A stretch of DNA of 64,000 nucleotides from NCBI GenBank assembly GCA_014529385.2, contig CM043959.1, positions 9,698,809-9,762,808 on the forward strand, read 5' to 3'. Below are positions 22,850 through 33,720 of the stretch, in pieces (the stretch's first letter is position 1; every line of letters starts with the position of its first letter). The position numbers were made by a program, and so were the translations under genes. Source of the stretch: Adiantum capillus-veneris. Its lineage: Eukaryota > Streptophyta > Polypodiopsida > Polypodiales > Pteridaceae. The notes beneath the pieces are model-generated. The model was given only the letters and a program-made list of their open reading frames with translations, did no database searches and was not told the DNA's origin.

Positions 22850-23900
22850 CACTATGCACTGAAAGTCCATTCTGCATCAACATCAGCATCACAGTCTCCT
22901 TTTACTAAAGACTCAACAATGGTTGCGTTTGTAGTGGAACCAGCATTTGCATTGGATCCAGCCTCTTTCTTCTTAGCCTCTTTCGCCTTCAACTTAGGAC
23001 ACTTCTTGATCAACTGATCATTACCTTTACGGTAATAGCAATGCGTCTTCTTTTTGCCCTTATCACCAAAATTGCCAGACAAAGTGCTGCCAGCAAAAGC
23101 ACTGGGAACAGAGTTTTTCCACTCGTAATAGAACCATAAGAAGTGGTTACATTGCTGTTACCACCCTTTCTTTGCTAAGCAATAAAAGCCTGTTTAACTG
23201 CTCTCTGCCTAGTCCCATTTGTTTTGGAAAGTGACTCTTTCAACAGCAATGTGCATAATGCATCAAACTTGACAACTTCAGGATTTCCTTGGGTCATAAG
23301 TCTCCAAGGACTAGCAAAAGTCTCGTAAGATTCTGGTAAGGCATCAAGAAGAATCTACACAAGGGAACTGTCTAAAATGACTTCACCTGCAGAAATAAGT
23401 TTCTCATTGATATCCTTGACATCAGCAAGGAAAGTGCGCATATCCTCCTCCTCATGCATAATCTTCAACTCCTGCTCTTTACCCGGAAAAGCATTTTTAG
23501 CCTCACTACGACTTGCATAAAGACCAGCCAAAATATCCCAAGTGAGTTTTGATGATTTTGCTAAATGAATGTGAGGAACAATGGTGCACTTTATAGACAA
23601 TGCAATCAATGCATGAGCCTGCGCATCCTTTACATCCCAATGAGATTGTTCTGCTGTAGGCAAAACAATTCTAGTAGTAAGACCTGCAACATCCTCAACA
23701 TCGCCTTTATCCTCAGAATCAGGATGTACATCAATGCCCTGCACAATATTCGATATGCCCTTTGACACAAGAACATGTTGCATCATGTAAGCCCAAATTG
23801 TTCCCATCCAATCTATCCTCAGCAACAAACATGTTGAACACATCTGTGTTGTAGTCAGCCATGATAAATGCTGCACCTAATGTGGAAACTACCTGAAAAG
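22850..23900 (-). pseudogene. Copia-A gag remnant with zinc knuckle
   Basis: A Gag core near 23870-23360 (WDVKDAQAHALI, TWDILAGLYAS, ELKIMHEEEDMRTFLADV) matches the Copia gag-polypeptide family UBN2 type, with a CCHC-like knuckle (CYYRKGNDQLIKKC) near 23050-22990 and a Lys-rich tail. The same blocks are seen in Copia-G near 50190-49730. Structural protein, now broken. Confidence 0.82.
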
Positions 23901-24167
23901 AAGAGAAACAAAGTGGGAACAACACGTGCTCTATAGCACAAACCGTAGAAGACTGTAAGACACTTGTTATGCAAAAATTTTCACTGACAAAATTTTTGCA
24001 CAAAATGACGAAATAGATTGTGCAATACTGCTTGTAGTGGAAACAGAGGCCAAAATGAGCCCAATTTTTTTGTCGACCTACAAACGCTCGCCAAAGCTCA
24101 CAAAAATTGGAGAAAGTGAGCAGGCATGTGCTGGAGCTGCTGGCGACTAAGCCTAGGAGGATGCAAC

Positions 24168-24182
24168 CTACTCTGATACCAC
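24168..24182 (-). other. Primer binding site of Copia-A
   Basis: TGGTATCAGAGTAGG on the minus strand adjoining the 5' LTR; initiator tRNA-Met type. Confidence 0.9.
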
Positions 24183-24183
24183 T

Positions 24184-24411
24184 TGTTGGAATTAGGGTTG
24201 CTGAGAAATGCACATAGCTTGGAGAAGATGAAGGAATCTCAAGGCACACAATATAGAGTGTGTTACTTAGTGTGCAATGAAAAGATAGATAGCCCTAGAG
24301 TGATGGGTGTATGTACAATCCTCGGGGGGAAAAAACCTCCTTAAGAGGGAAAAAATACCCCAGTGGTCCTAGTGTGTTCACACACATCACTACCACATGT
24401 ACATGGTAACA
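24184..24411 (-). repeat. 5' LTR of Copia-A
   Basis: 228 bp, ends as in the left copy. As the 5' LTR it would carry the promoter. Confidence 0.92.
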
Positions 24412-24416
24412 AGAAG

Positions 24417-24980
24417 GGTGATGAATCATGGATCAATAGGCTCCTCATTATGGTGGAGCTAGAGTGGAAAAGAGAGTTGGCATACAGATGCTACAATAAG
24501 AAAGATTTGCAACTCAAGGAGAACCTTGAAAAGGGTCTCAAAGAGAAAGGGACTAAAGAGAAGATCCTAGTCCTTCGTTACAATAGTACGTCGGACAACA
24601 GGTTTGATGCTATGTTTGAGAATAAATGGGAAGAGACTTACATTGTGAGAAAGCTAGTATACACGCTTCTACTGCCAACAACTAATGGATTTGGATGGAA
24701 ATAATCACCCTAGGAAGGTCAATATCTATTGACTCAAGACTTATCTAAGTCCCATTCTTCTAGGAGATTTGAAGATGGAACAAGCCAAAGTGAAAATGAG
24801 GGAGGCATGCTACTACTGTTTTACTTCTCCCACATTGAAATCATGTGCAACTAGGTGCAGAACCTTTGAAGGCAAAGAAGCATCAAGAAGGAGAGGAACC
24901 TTGGAAGAGGCATTGCAAGATTACCCACAACTTTCATTCCATTGCAAGCCAGTTGATGATACATGAATGAACCATCGACT
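24417..24980 (+). pseudogene. Tat-B integrase tail and 3' internal region
   Basis: WINRLLIMVELEWKRELA and the 'kekg..eKilVlrynst.dnrFda.feNkWeetY' block (24430-24650) fit the C-terminal part of gypsy integrase, where 'GdlVL...gKf...W.GPy' is expected. The remainder to 24980 has no recognised motif and runs into the polypurine tract. It continues Tat-B beyond the Copia-A insertion. Confidence 0.7.
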
Positions 24981-24994
24981 AAGGGGGGACTAAA
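24981..24994 (+). other. Polypurine tract of Tat-B
   Basis: AAGGGGGGACTAAA directly precedes TGATAGC, the first bases of the LTR. Confidence 0.8.
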
Positions 24995-25855
24995 TGATAG
25001 CTATTTTTTGATTCAGCTATCATGAGCAAAGAAATAGGAAAAATGTCAAACGTATTCAGAATAAACCAGATATGTGTATATCTACATAATTCTAGTAAGC
25101 TAGCTATGCATACTTAAAATGGTGGAATAAATATCCGTTGTTAATCTTTCTCATGGGAACCCTACCTTTTGCTTTACATTAACTTTATGTGTGTGTTATT
25201 AATAAGTGAGATTTTGCATATGTATATTATAGTTGAGAGTATTTAAATAAATAAATAAAAATTTCTTCACATTTACCTTTTTATTTTAAGCTTACATGTA
25301 TAGCTTTCTATGCTACTCCTTGTATATATCTATACAGTAATTAATAAGGTTGGTAATATCTTCACATGGGAAAATAGTGCTGGGAGGACTTTTCAAAAGA
25401 GGACATTACATTTCTAGGAAAATAAGGAGACCTAAATTCAAAATACATGAGGTGTTGGCCCCACATTTGATTTCAAAGGAGAAGTTATGCGTTTCAAAAA
25501 CTTACAAGCCTATACAAGAGGATAGACATAGTTTTTGTGCAAAGTTATGGTGGACATGTGGACAAAGGTACACCTAAAAAATTGGACATGAAAGATCTTT
25601 TTGATAGCTTGAAGACATGTGTGTAGCTTCTACACTTTTCCACAAAACCCTAGCTTGAATTTCACTCTCTCTTCTCATTTTTGAGCCATATTTTTCTCTC
25701 TCTCACCTCTTACATATAAAAAAATACACAAGGACCAATGAACATATAGACCTCAAGGGATTATTCAGTCCTCTCTAGGGCTCTAAAAATTCATTTACGT
25801 ACTTCCAAATATCCCATTCTCTTCTTACACATTCTCATTTACTTACACACTCTCC

Positions 25856-25857
<2 letters not shown>

Positions 25858-25895
<38 letters not shown>
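25858..25895. repeat. (CA)n microsatellite, 38 bp
   Basis: Perfect CA repeat in the U3 part of the 2.4-kb LTR. Confidence 0.95.
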
Positions 25896-25896
<1 letters not shown>

Positions 25897-27099
25897 ATTA
25901 GTAGCATGGTGCAAATCTAGCATGAAAAAGATCATTAGACTCATGAACCATGGCTGCCATTGTATATTTCTTTATATTCTTGCAAATCTCTAGTATTAGT
26001 CATCTTTTTTTTTCCTTTTCTTGTTCTCATGCAAACATTTCCAATGCTCCAAAATCTTCTAATTTATTTCACCTATGACAAAGTGGACAAAAGACTGCAA
26101 CTAGCACGAGAGCAACCATACAAATGGATTCAGAGCACCCGATATAAAAGATAAGGGCAGACATTTTTTATTTCCTCACCATGATGCACAAGATAGAGTG
26201 TAATCCTACCCAATTTTGTGTTAATTTCTCATTTTACACCACCTATCCTTGCATATTTTCATTTTTTATTTTGTACAAAATACTAACTAGATTTATAACC
26301 TACTAACCTCAAATCCAGCTCTACCACCTATCTCCTCACCTACATCAAATTACTCCTAAGAAAAGCTTTGCTATGCATAATTAGAAGTGATCATGCAAGT
26401 TCTAATCTCTCTTAAAGCACATAAAAGAAGGGCCTTTCTTTGTAAACACATGAGAGAAAGTGAGAATTCTAAGGAAGAAGAGTGTGAGAGGAAGTGTGAG
26501 AGAGGCTACAAGATTTGCACAAGAAGCTTTGCTTTATGTGATTCTAGCTTGTGAGTGAAAATAGCCATACCCTTTGTCTAATGCTCACTAAATCCACGAA
26601 TGCAAAGTGCTTTGCATAGTGTATGCCAAAGAGAAGAGAGGATAGAAATTGGAGGTTGCTTCTACAATTGTATGCTCATTTTGGTGGTCTCATTAAATAA
26701 CATGTGGTTTTGGGCTCCGCATCTTGATGGTTTTCCTTTGTACTGTGTTTTCTAAATATCATAGAATGAGCATGTGTAAGTGTTTTGAGCATCCTATTGT
26801 TTTGTTAATTGTTTGATTGATGTTTTGTGTCTGTAGCCCTTGCCTTGAGTAAGCCATTTTAAGAGTTTTGCAAGGTGGAGAGGGCTCCCTTGGCCTTAAA
26901 ACAATGTATTGGGTGGCTAAGTTTTGAGTTCGTGTTTTGTGTTGAATGGGACCTAAAATTCCAACCATTGTGGTGCGAGTTTTGTTTAGCCTATATGTTG
27001 TGTTTTTGTCGTAGTTTAGGTGCTCATATCACTCGTCCGTTTTCTTGAAGCAATGAGTATGCATGTTTGAAGGTTCTCACGGAGTTGGATATGAAACGT

Positions 27100-27101
<2 letters not shown>

Positions 27102-27196
<95 letters not shown>
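27102..27196. repeat. (CT)n microsatellite, 95 bp
   Basis: Perfect TC/CT repeat about 190 bp before the LTR end. Frames through it encode only Leu-Ser or Arg-Glu repeats. Confidence 0.97.
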
Positions 27197-27198
<2 letters not shown>

Positions 27199-27392
27199 AC
27201 CCTCACTCATGTCCTAGTTTGTGATATAAAAAAAACTAGGTGGTACACCTATATTTTCCTAATTTTGTGTGTGGTATTTGGGTGCATTGTTATGTTTGGG
27301 TGAGTCTCTCAAACCGTGTGAGCATCACGGGAGCCTTGAGAGGTGTGTAGAGACCATGTCTCTTATTGCTTGCTTGAGACCGCCTCATTTTT

Positions 27393-27409
27393 TGGTGCCA
27401 CCATTGAGG
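27393..27409 (+). other. Primer binding site of Tat-C
   Basis: TGGTGCCACCATTGAGG, a variant of the TGGCGCC...GGGGA site. The matching place in Tat-E is 62437-62456. Confidence 0.6.
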
Positions 27410-27519
27410 ACAAATTTTTTGTGAGTTTGTTGCTTGTTTTAAAGTTCAAGATTGTGTTGTGTTAATGCTAAAGGTTCATATGGTTTGAGTGTTTAATTTC
27501 TAGCATGATTGAGTTGGTT

Positions 27520-27985
27520 TGATGAATCATGAACTTTTGTATGAGTGTGTCATTCCAATTGCAAGACAAACCATCCATGTTATTGTGTGCACAAAATTGC
27601 AATTCCAACTTGTTATTTGTGGAGTTTTTGGTCCTCGTAGATTAGGGGAATAAATGAATTATTAAATCCTTTCATCCCACCTCTCATTAGGTAATACGAT
27701 CTTTACTTGGACGTGTATATTTTTATTTTAATTTAGGCGTTAGGTTATGTGGTGCATGTGTGTACTATGGACGGTCGACCCGGAATAGATTTCTACCCAT
27801 TTCATTTTGCATCTCATATTAGGATCAAAGTCACAATTAGTAGAAAGAGCCATTTTCAATAGCGCATGGTGTTCTTGTTTGGTGCACAAAAGGCTGCAGA
27901 AATTCTTGCATCTTCACAACCTCTTAATTTACCTATTATCGACTATCACACCTCGTTTGATGTGCATGTTTTCATTCTATCATAA
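27520..27985 (+). pseudogene. Tat-C leader, counterpart of the paired leader frames of Tat-E
   Basis: Base-level similarity to 62508-62956 is plain throughout: both start ATGAATCA(T/C)GA, share CATTCCAATTGCAAG-type and CCTCTCATTAGGTA blocks, and in the second half CATGGTGTTC/GTATGGTGTTC and GATTATCA/GACTATCA blocks. So the leader region with two related frames is a fixed part of this Tat family, not an accident of one copy. Broken here. Confidence 0.65.
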
Positions 27986-28104
27986 AAGAAATTTCATCCT
28001 TGCAAAACATTGTGTGTGTCTTTTCTCTTGCAACCTTGATTGAGCTTGAAGAAGATACCTTGTTTTAAATTTTGAGAAGGATTCCTCACTCAACATGGGT
28101 GAAG

Positions 28105-28745
28105 ATTGAAGACAATGAGCCATAGGATATCACAAAGAGGAATTGAAGTGGATCCATTCAAGACTAAAGCTCTCATGGACATACCATCGCCTAGAAGCTG
28201 CATCAAGGAGGTTACATCATTTATCCACAAGGTGAAGTACATGGCAAGTTTCATTCATTTGGCTTCTGACTTTTTACAACCACTCTGAAAACTAACACAA
28301 CAAGTAGAATTTGCATGGTCTATTGAGGAGTATTTTAAGGGCATAATGATGGTGTTGTTTATTCCAACATGAATGCCACCATGTTGGGATTTTCCTTTCT
28401 TTGTAAATCGAAGTGTGGGTATGGAAACAATAGGATCCATTCTGCTACAACAATATCCACATAGTAGTTGAATGAGGCTAGTGTACTTTGTTAGTAGGGT
28501 AACAAATTCCAATGAGAACGGGTATAATGATGCTGAACTAGTGATTCTTGCAGTCAATTTTGCAGTAAAAATTTTCATGTCTTATCTTTTTCATAAACTA
28601 TATTTCATTCTTACTACAAAAAACATGTTGCCTTGGGTGTCATCACAAATGACGCTAAGTATAAGGATTACAAAGTGGTTGATAGAACTGTAGGGATATG
28701 ATTACTTGTTCAAGGTAGAAGACAGCGTGAGAGCCAAGTTGGCAG
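28105..28745 (+). pseudogene. Tat-C RT connection and first RNase H
   Basis: RGIEVDPFKTKALMDIPSPR and EVTSFIHKVKYMASFIHLASDFLQP repeat the Tat-B blocks at 16530-16680. FFVNRSVGMET, YNDAELVILAV and LTTKNMLPWV are RNase H blocks. It ends at the target duplication ACATT (28746-28750). Broken. Confidence 0.85.
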
Positions 28746-28881
28746 ACATTTGTTGGAGTTTCGTTTAGGATCACGGAGCGTTGATGCACAAGAATTGTTG
28801 AAGATAGTGTGAGAGCCGATTTGGAAGATATTTGTTGGAGTTTTTTTGTAGCCTCACAGAGCGTTGATGCATGAGAATTGT
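28718..28881 (+). repeat. 82-bp tandem duplication spanning an insertion junction
   Basis: The copies start at 28718 and 28800. Each contains host sequence (GTGAGAGCC), the ACATT/ATATT target site, the LTR start TGTTGGAG (28751 and 28833) and GCGTTGATGCA. The duplication therefore arose after the LTR element inserted. Confidence 0.85.
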
Positions 28882-29800
28882 GCACTTTAAATGTTTTCTA
28901 TAATGTTTATTACATTGATGATACTCTTAGTTGATCGGCCATGAGGATTGTTTTTCAACAAAAAAAGGTAGAAAGATTGCTAGTGACAAGCCAAGAAAAA
29001 AAACATCAAGGCTACTGATCAATTGTTGAAGAGCATGCCATTATGGCTATATGGAGGTTGAAGACCAAGGAGCTGCACTTTGGGTGATCGCAATGATGGG
29101 TCTTAAGATGCATGTTCTTTTTCATTGAGTACAAGAGAAGGACCTATTAGTTATCAATGTTATAATACCACGGTTTGAGATCTTAAGGGGGGTGATGCTA
29201 GAAGGTTCTGTCAATTGTTCACAAAGGCATTGATTTGGCACTACTGGCAGAATGAAAGAGGGCGGGCCTTGGCTGCACCTTGAGTGAGGTGTAGAAAGAG
29301 AGGATTCAATTTGGTGTTGAAGGGGGCCACCAAGAAAACGGGCTAGGTCGGATGTGAATGGGAGATTAAGGAGGCTTTGCTTAAAAGAAAAAAAATTTGT
29401 TTTATTGGTTTTTTTTTAACGACCTGATGGGGGGTGGCAAGATTGAAGGGGGAGTGTTGATTGGTAAAGAAGAAGATGTCGTTTTGGTTTCCATGAAAAG
29501 AAAAGAGGGAAGACAAGGAAGAGAGAGGTAGAGAGAAACATCCAGGCTATGAATTCTTTGTAGATGATCAAAGAAAGAAAAAAAGATAGATTTTCTCTCT
29601 ATGGTGTAGGTCATGTGAGTGTATGGCGGGGTTTTTCTTGCATAGAAGGGGGTGCAAGGAAGGGAGGAAAGCCTAGATCTTGCAGATCATTGAAGGCCGA
29701 GAGAGAAAGGGGGAGACTTTGAAACGCCATGCAGGAGAGAATGTGAGGACGAGAGAGAAGGGGCTCTGGCTACCAATCGGATAGAGAGAGATCTCTTGTT
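28751..29800 (+). repeat. Left LTR of the gag-only element
   Basis: Similar to 30988-32580 once the inverted-repeat insertion of the right copy is left out. Similarity fades near 29800. It is shorter than the right copy. Confidence 0.75.
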
Positions 29801-29809
29801 TAGGAGGTG

Positions 29810-30660
29810 CAAACTGTAGTGGAGTTTACCGTTTCTTCTGACAATATTGATGATGCAATGCAGCCTTTAGAAAGGGTGGCACCAAAAGTTGAGCCATTGG
29901 TTGATGCTCATGTCTATAAGGAAGATGGTCTTATTGAGGATGTTCTTGATGCTTCTAGTTTTAGTTCTCTTGATGTTTCTGATGATGATATGGTTACCAT
30001 TGAAAATGTTCTTAAGAAAGAGAAGATTGATCCTCTAGTGGTAGATCTTATGGCTAACTACTGATGTTCATGTAGTTAACCCTCCTATTTTTCTCCAAGC
30101 TAGGGAGAGACCTATTGATCAATGGATTATCCAGATGACACCCTATGGTGGCGTTGCAGTAGATTCAATTGATTCTCATTTATTGCAATTTATGCAAGCT
30201 TGTTGATCTGAGGGTTATGACAAGCCTAAAGACCTCATGTGGTTCTTTCCTGCCTTTTTGATTGGCGTAGCTATGCAGTGGTACCATAGTATGCAGCAGC
30301 ATTTTCCACATCTTATGAAAACTTGGGATGGAATGGCCAAGCTTTTGTTGCTAGATTTTCTCCAGTTTTTATTTCTAATTTATCGTTTGGGGCCTTGCTG
30401 GACTTCTTCCAAGCGGACATTGAATCAGTTTACTGAGTATATTAATCATTTTTAAGATTTCAAGAGGAAGCATTGTGACCCCTATTGTTTTGATGAAATG
30501 GTTTTGTTCAAGTGTTTTTGAAGGGTAATTTGAAAGATATTCAACTCCATATGAGGTTCTTGGATCCAAAGACACTCGAGGATGCATATGCACAAGCTAA
30601 GGTGGCGGTGGAGACCTTTGAAGTTACCGCAAGCAGTCCCATGGAGGGTTACCTTTGAAG
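29810..30660 (+). pseudogene. Gag remnant of the gag-only element
   Basis: An acidic N-terminal part (LIEDVLDASSFSSLDVSDDD) is followed by the Retrotrans_gag core near 30130-30460: MWFFPAFLIGVAMQWYHSM (family 'l..aAl.Wy..l'), WDGMAKLLLLDFL, NQFTEYINHF. This is the capsid-type core of a Ty3/gypsy Gag. No zinc knuckle is visible. Broken by a few breaks. Confidence 0.75.
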
Positions 30661-30987
30661 CTAAGCGATACAAAAGAGAGGCTTGTTTGAATTCTATGGC
30701 TGATTGTGTTTATTCCACCTTCTTTTAGAGAGGCTTGTTTGAATTCTATGGTGAGTGTCCCAATTGTGCCTGTTCCAGATTGAGTACCACACATACCAAA
30801 GAGTGAGTTTAATTCCCATCTAAGGGGGTTATGGAAATCTAAAGGGAAGAGAGAAAGTAATAGAAAAAGGCTAAAATTAAAATGGAAGAAGAAAAAGGAG
30901 CCCAATGGATAAGGGTCCGCCGACTCCGGTCTTGATCGGAGTTCTGGGTTTGACACTACAAGGCTAGTTTTCCCCATAGGATGCCAC

Positions 30988-33211
30988 TGTTGGATTTTTT
31001 TTCATGCCTCGATGAGCGTTGATACATGAAAATTGTCCATTTTAACACTAGTCATGTAAAAAATTAGCCACTTTTGTGGCTTTGAGAGACTTTTGTACAA
31101 AATTATTTTGACACTACAAAAAATTTCCAATTAAAATATGGTTTGGGGGAAGTATGCCCAACACTCATCATAAGTTGATAAAAAATACTACAAAGCTAAA
31201 CAAATAGCTAAGGGTCTCTTTCATGGTCAACTTCAAGGACTACTTTGTTAAGACAGATGTTTTTTTCCAATTTCTCTCAAAATTGGATCAAATATTTTCA
31301 AAGCATACCCAAACTTCTTTGAAAAAATCCTTTAAAGGTATGTAATAGAGTCATGAAGCTTTTATGAACTATTTATAAAGAGTGACAACTTCTAGTGCTC
31401 ATCAAAGCTAGGTTACTACGGTGTAGTTTTTCATAAATTTTGCTCATTTAAAAAATATAGATATATATATTTTTGACATTTTTAGGTAGAATTTGAGTTT
31501 GGAAGCTTGTCTTGTGTATCCAACCCTTGCTTAAGAAGTTTCACCAAATTTTGATGCGGTATACAAAAGTTATTGCTTGTTTACTAAAATCTTGACCTGT
31601 GCCACTTTAGTGGCTTCAGCCAGTTTTGTGGCTCATTACAAGACTAGTGTTAAATGTTTGATATACTTTTTATTACATCGACAATACTGTGACTTGATCG
31701 GCCATGTGGATTGTTTTGCAAGGAAAAAAAAGTGGAAAGATTGCTAGTGTCAAGCCAAGAAAGAAATAATCAAAGATGTTGATCAACTGTTAAAGAGCAT
31801 GCCATTATGGATTTACAGAGGTTAAAGACCAAGGAAATGAAATCTCAAAGATGCACTTTGGGTGATCGCAATATGATGGGTCTTAAGCTAATACAAGGAT
31901 GTCACAACTATATTGAGTTCTACAACTCACTATCTAAATTGGTCGAGATGTGCTCCATTTTCCTTTTCATTGAGTACAAGACAAGGACCTATTACTTATC
32001 AATGCAATACTATCACGGTTTGAAATCTAAAGGGTGGCAATGCCACAAGGGTGTGGTGATTGTTCACAAAGGCATTGATTTGGCACTACTAAGAGAATGA
32101 AGGGTGACCTTGGTTGCACATTGAGTGAAGTGTAGAAAGAGAGGATATGATCTGGTACTAAAGGGGGCCACCGAGCAAATGGTCTCAGTCAGGTGTGAAT
32201 GGGAGCTTAAGCAGTCTTTGCTTAAATGGGAAAAAGGTGCTTTAATGGGATTTTTTTAACGAGATGACGGGGGGTGGCAAGCCTGAAGGGGGATCCTCGA
32301 TTGGTAAAGAAGAAGACACCGTAATCAAGAGAGAATTAGAGAGAAAATTCCAGGCTATGAATCCTCTACAAATGATCGAAGAGAAAGGAAGAGATATTTT
32401 ATCTCTGCGGTGTAGGCCGTGTGAGTGTAGAGCGGTGTTTTGCTTCCTTAGAGGGAGTTGCGATGATGGGTTGGAGCTTGCAGAGCATGCAAGCCCGAGA
32501 GAGAAAGGGGGCAACTATGCAACTCCATGCAAAGGGAACACAAGGAGGAGAGAGAAAGGGCCCTGGCTACCGATCCGGTAGAGAGAGGATCTCTCCGCAA
32601 AATCGACAGAAGGGGACCTTGGCTGAAAAATGGGTGGCAGAAATGGGATCAAGGGAAGCTCTTGTTTTGGAGAGGGAGACCCTTTGCATAAACTAGGATA
32701 TATCGAGAGTGTCCACCATGAAGCTAAGAGAGACACAATAATAGATTTTAGAGAGGATGAGTGTGTATCTTGGCTTGTAGGGTGTAAGCCAGTTGCAGCT
32801 TGGGCTATTGGAATATTGGAAAGTCCTTGGAGTGTGTGAAGATTTCAAACAGCCTCGCCTATAATTTTAAAAAAGTAGATAAGTTTTGTTGAAGTATATT
32901 GTAGAAGTGATCTCAAATCATATAAAAGTTTGTACACTACACACCATCTTTTATGTCTCATTTTTATAAAAAAACACGAGTCTCTGTCTCTCTCTCTCAT
33001 TTAATGAAACAGGAACGTGTCAAATGTTGACTTAACAAGATCTGATATTGACACTACATGCACATTCCTTGGCAGCGGATTTAGTACCACATTCTAGCCA
33101 TAGTTCCTTGTTGGTGATCTGGGATTTGAGAGTTCAAGCATAATTATTGTTTGCTAGGTTTTTCTTGGCTTCGGTTTGCTCCATGGCCCAGGCCTAGAAA
33201 AATATCTATCA
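30988..33211 (+). repeat. Right LTR of the gag-only element
   Basis: Starts TGTTGGA, ends CTATCA before ACATT. Without the 604-bp insertion it is about 1.6 kb. CATATAAAAG at 32919-32928 may be its TATA box. Confidence 0.75.
31046..31649. mobile_element. 604-bp inverted-repeat (MITE-like) DNA transposon, TTAA target
   Basis: Terminal inverted repeats: CACTAGTCATGTAA at the left and the complement of CACTAGTCTTGTAA at the right. TTAA stands on both sides (31042-31045, 31650-31653), while the left LTR has a single TTAA at the matching place (near 28892), so both borders and the 4-bp duplication are proven by an empty site. Short palindromes AGCCAC...GTGGCT lie just inside both ends. There is no open frame of note, so it is non-autonomous. 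TTAA duplication suggests piggyBac-type integration, but the CACTA-like ends do not match piggyBac; superfamily left open. Confidence 0.88.
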
Positions 33212-33216
33212 ACATT

Positions 33217-33720
33217 CTTACCTATCCAGGGCATAAGAAGATCATCAAAGTGCCTAGTTTTAATTAAATTTCTCAACCACCACCAAAAGTTCTCTTGAAT
33301 GCCTACAATCTATTCTTTGATGGTGCTTTTCAAAGAGCCACAGGTAAAGCAGGGGGGGGACTTGTTTTGATGAGCCCAGAAGGAGAAGTCATGATAAAAG
33401 GAAAAATGGTTCTAGAAGGATCTACAAGCAGCAGTGAAGCAAAGTATGATGTTCTACTCAGTGGGTTGAAGATATACTTAGCCAAAAAGATACAATGACT
33501 TATGGTGAAAGGTGATGCTTTGCTAATTGTAAAACAAATCCTTGGTATTTGGGCTTGTAAAAATGAAAGGCTTAGATCCAAAGTTTCTACCATTCGTAAA
33601 ACAAGCAACGAAAATAAGAAATCTCAATAAGAAATCTCAGGTCAAAATGAAGTGCAAGTCATCATTGCAGCTGCAACAATGAAGGATCCACAATACGCAA
33701 GCATGGAGTCTTTAGCACCT
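33217..33720 (+). pseudogene. Tat-C second RNase H-like domain
   Basis: NAYNLFFDGAF, GKAGGGLVLMSPEGEVM, LEGSTSSSEAKYDVLLSGLKI and LMVKGDALLIVKQILGIW. The first block carries the conserved Asp of the RNase H fold. This is the best copy in the window of the extra RNase H-like domain of Tat elements. It starts directly after the ACATT duplication. Broken. Confidence 0.85.

Larger units (their letters stand above)
19296..24411 (-). mobile_element. Copia-A: Ty1/copia element
   Basis: Minus-strand element of 5116 bp bounded by LTRs 19296-19524 (229 bp) and 24184-24411 (228 bp) with about 20 mismatches (8-9%). The right LTR is 5'. A TGGTATCAGAG primer binding site adjoins it and a CCAGGGGGGATC purine tract adjoins the left LTR. 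Flanks ATAAG (19291-19295) and AGAAG (24412-24416) form a likely target duplication. It holds gag, protease, integrase, reverse transcriptase and RNase H, all on the minus strand, and is broken by several breaks. Copia-G (45725-50778) is the same family. At a rate of 1.3e-8 per site per year it would be about 3 million years old, and several times older at slower tree-type rates. Confidence 0.93.
6913..27387 (+). mobile_element. Tat-B: Tat-lineage Ty3/gypsy element, heavily nested
   Basis: Order on the plus strand: gag with zinc knuckle, protease, reverse transcriptase, RNase H, a second RNase H-like domain, integrase, polypurine tract (24981-24994) and a 2.4-kb LTR (24995-27387). The extra RNase H-like domain between RNase H and integrase is the mark of the plant Tat lineage (Ogre, Retand and relatives). 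Its 5' end is lost under the minus-strand LTR at 5918-6913. Later insertions within it: the 142-bp-LTR element (8908-16229), a 526-bp piece (17656-18181), an AT-rich repeat (19045-19295) and Copia-A (19296-24411). It is a broken fossil with many breaks, older than everything inside it. Confidence 0.85.
24995..27387 (+). repeat. 2.4-kb LTR shared by Tat-B (3') and Tat-C (5')
   Basis: Its left end is fixed by the Tat-B polypurine tract. Its right end (GCCTCA, 27382-27387) is fixed by a primer binding site five bases on and by two other LTR ends with the same last bases (62431 and 34299). A CACATAAAAG motif near 26418 may be the TATA box. It contains (AC)n and (CT)n tracts. I see no internal break that would separate two LTRs, so one LTR serving both neighbours is the simplest reading. 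Confidence 0.65.
28751..33211 (+). mobile_element. Gag-only LTR element (TR-GAG-like) inside Tat-C
   Basis: Target duplication ACATT at 28746-28750 and 33212-33216, with ends TGTTGGAG and CTATCA. Direct repeats at 28751-29800 and 30988-33211 align over long stretches (for example GCATGCCATTATGG, GCACTTTGGGTGATCGCAAT, CAAAGGCATTGATTTGGCACTAC) but differ in length and by many changes (perhaps 15-20%), so it is old. Between them lies only a gag-like frame (29810-30660); I see no protease, polymerase or integrase. Gag-only elements of this sort are known in plants as TR-GAG. A 604-bp inverted-repeat transposon sits in the right LTR. Broken. Confidence 0.82.

Noticed and set aside
31046-31649. Assignment of the inverted-repeat element to the CACTA superfamily
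   Set aside because: The duplication is TTAA (4 bp) by the empty site, whereas CACTA elements duplicate 3 bp; left unassigned.
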